DNA of 64,000 bases from Amorphus sp040750475. GTDB lineage: Bacteria > Pseudomonadota > Alphaproteobacteria > Rhizobiales > Amorphaceae. Within the stretch, counting starts at the first letter, position 1. Every line of letters starts with the position of its first letter. Below the pieces are notes generated by a model. The model did no database searches and was not told the DNA's origin. It saw only the letters and a program-made list of their open reading frames with translations. Location of the stretch: NCBI RefSeq assembly GCF_040750475.1, contig NZ_JABJVY010000007.1, forward strand, positions 142,130-206,129, in the 5' to 3' direction. Made by a program: the position numbers and the translations under genes. Below, piece after piece: positions 62,526-64,000 of the stretch.

Positions 62526-64000
62526 ATGGCGAAGAACGGCCCAACCCACATCCAGAGTCTGCAAGACGGCCGCACGGTCTATATCGACGGCCGACGCGTC
62601 GACGACGTCACCACCGATCCCGCCTTTGCCAACGCGGTCGCGTCGTCTGCGCGCTTCTACGACTATCAGTCGGCGCCCGAGAACATCGACGACATGACCT
62701 TCACCTCGCCGACCAGCGGCGAGCGGGTCTCCATGGCGTGGAAGCTGCCGCGCACCTACAACGATCTCGTCCGCCGCCGCCATGCGCTGGAGCGCTGGGC
62801 CGAGCTGACCTGCGGCATGGTCGGGCGCTCGCCGGATCACGTGGCCTCCACGCTCGGCGGTTTCCGCATGGGCTTGTCGGTCTACCAGGAGCACGAACCG
62901 GCCCGGGCACGGGCGCTGGAATCCTATTTCGACTACGCCCGCGACAACGACCTCTACCTCTCCTACGTCATCATCAATCCGCAGGCCGACAAGGCGAAGT
63001 CCGCCGGCGGTCAGCCCGATCCGCACCTGGTCGCCTCTGTGGTGGACGAGGATTCCGAAGGCATCACCATCCGCGGCGCTAAGATGCTGGCGACCAGCGG
63101 CATCATGGCCAACGAGCTGCTGGTGTCCGGCTTCCAGGCGCTGCAGCCCGGCGACGAGGCCTATGCCTTCACCGCGGCCGTGCCGATCGAGGCCAAGGGG
63201 CTGACGCTGATGTCGCGGCGCAGCTACGAGCAGAGCGCCACCTCCACCTTTGACTACCCGCTCTCGACCCGTTTCGACGAGAACGACGCGGTGGTCTATT
63301 TCGACGACGTGAAGATCCCGTGGGACCGGGTGTTCGTGTTCAAGGATTTGAAGATGGCGCAGGCCCAGTGGCACGAGACCCGCGCCCACGTCTTCCAGAA
63401 CTACCAGTGCATCGTGCGGCTGATGGTGAAGCTGCGCTTCCTGCTCGGGCTGATCCGCAAGATCGCCGAGACCAACAACATCATCAATTATCCCCAGGTG
63501 CGCGAAACCCTGGGCCTCGTCGCCGCCAAGGTGAACAACATCGAGGCGCTGGTGACGGCGATGGAGATCGCCGGCGAGAACTATCAGGGCTACTACGTGC
63601 CCGACCGCACCATGCTGTGCACCGCCCAGGTGATCGCCCAGACCACCTATCCGGAAGTGGCCGAGACGTTGCGCAACCTCGCCGGCGGCGGGCTGATCAT
63701 GGTGCCGTCGTCGATCGCCGACTTCGAGACCCCGGAAACGGCGGCCATCATCCAGAAGACCCAGCGCTCGCCGATCACCAGCTCGACGGAACGGGTCAAG
63801 CTGATGAAGCTCGCCTGGGACGCGATCGGCTCGGAGTTCGGCTCCCGGCATCTCCAGTATGAGATGTTCTATTCCGGCCCAGCCTTCGTGACCCGCGGCA
63901 ACTCCTTCCGCTTCTACGATTGGGGCGACGCGAAGGGGTTCGTGGAGGACTTCATGGAGTCCTATTCTCTGCCCGCCAAGAATCTCTCCGCCGCCGCCGA
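62526..64000 (+). CDS. 4-hydroxyphenylacetate 3-monooxygenase-like (HpaB family) oxygenase, cut by window end
   Basis: The ATG at 62526 (MAKNGPTHIQSLQDGRTVYID) opens a frame that is still open at the last base, giving at least 491 residues. Family features are RRRHALERWAELTCGMVGRSPDHVA near residue 85, ATSGIMANELLVSG near 190, VVYFDDVKIPWDRVFVF near 258 and the C-terminal PSSIADFETPE. HpaB uses reduced FAD supplied by a separate reductase and hydroxylates phenols at the ortho position. No reductase is in the window. It lies behind the integrase remnant. Confidence 0.9.
   Translation, partial: MAKNGPTHIQSLQDGRTVYIDGRRVDDVTTDPAFANAVASSARFYDYQSAPENIDDMTFTSPTSGERVSMAWKLPRTYNDLVRRRHALERWAELTCGMVGRSPDHVASTLGGFRMGLSVYQEHEPARARALESYFDYARDNDLYLSYVIINPQADKAKSAGGQPDPHLVASVVDEDSEGITIRGAKMLATSGIMANELLVSGFQALQPGDEAYAFTAAVPIEAKGLTLMSRRSYEQSATSTFDYPLSTRFDENDAVVYFDDVKIPWDRVFVFKDLKMAQAQWHETRAHVFQNYQCIVRLMVKLRFLLGLIRKIAETNNIINYPQVRETLGLVAAKVNNIEALVTAMEIAGENYQGYYVPDRTMLCTAQVIAQTTYPEVAETLRNLAGGGLIMVPSSIADFETPETAAIIQKTQRSPITSSTERVKLMKLAWDAIGSEFGSRHLQYEMFYSGPAFVTRGNSFRFYDWGDAKGFVEDFMESYSLPAKNLSAAA

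Noticed and set aside
62415..63851. Open frame of 478 codons antisense to the HpaB-like gene
   Set aside because: Shadow in high-GC DNA; the sense frame shows conserved HpaB motifs.

Overview
The window is high-GC chromosomal DNA from an alphaproteobacterium, most likely of the order Hyphomicrobiales (Rhizobiales). Four things point there: RNase E has a long acidic insertion in its S1 region, the suf operon carries an extra IscS-like cysteine desulfurase, a guaB-rsmB-guaA block is present, and short dispersed hairpin repeats of a type common in that order sit between genes. No species can be named from sequence alone.

Layout. 1-9.3 kb holds housekeeping and envelope genes: a partial comM and rne on the minus strand, then amiC, a class A penicillin-binding protein and prfB with its programmed frameshift. 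9.3-18 kb holds repeats, a DUF455 ferritin-like protein, a peroxiredoxin, a large AsmA-like protein, tyrS, anmK and an alpha/beta hydrolase. 18.3-26.3 kb is an iron-sulfur assembly operon (IscS-like desulfurase, sufB, a small membrane protein, sufC, sufD, sufS, sufT, sufA) that runs on into tenA. 26.3-30.3 kb has a TfoX-like protein, a degenerate GGDEF protein behind a CtrA-like box, and a DEAD-box helicase.

30.3-36.4 kb is a sarcosine oxidase operon (soxB-soxD-soxA-soxG) with a LysR gene tightly coupled at its end. After a soluble GGDEF protein, 37.5-46 kb is an aromatic catabolism region: pcaQ diverges from pcaC-pcaH-pcaG-pobA, followed by an alpha/beta hydrolase, an acyl-CoA dehydrogenase and an acyl-CoA ligase. 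PobA makes protocatechuate and PcaHG and PcaC carry it onward. The CoA enzymes may feed side-chain-containing aromatics into PobA, which is inference.

46-53 kb has a membrane protein, beta carbonic anhydrase, a second acyl-CoA ligase and a GDSL-esterase autotransporter with passenger repeats. 53-62 kb has tRNA-Val(CAC), ppx/gppA, rlmE, an MFS exporter, guaB, an RsmB-like methyltransferase and guaA. Just after guaA lies a broken integrase, a sign of a former genomic island, and then a 4-hydroxyphenylacetate-3-monooxygenase-like gene cut by the window end.

The most interesting non-coding signals are a hairpin that buries the comM ribosome binding site, a 40-50 base hairpin element placed directly after stop codons in the same orientation three times, a CtrA-type box, an FNR/FixK-type box in the pcaQ-pcaC region, and the island scar at guaA.
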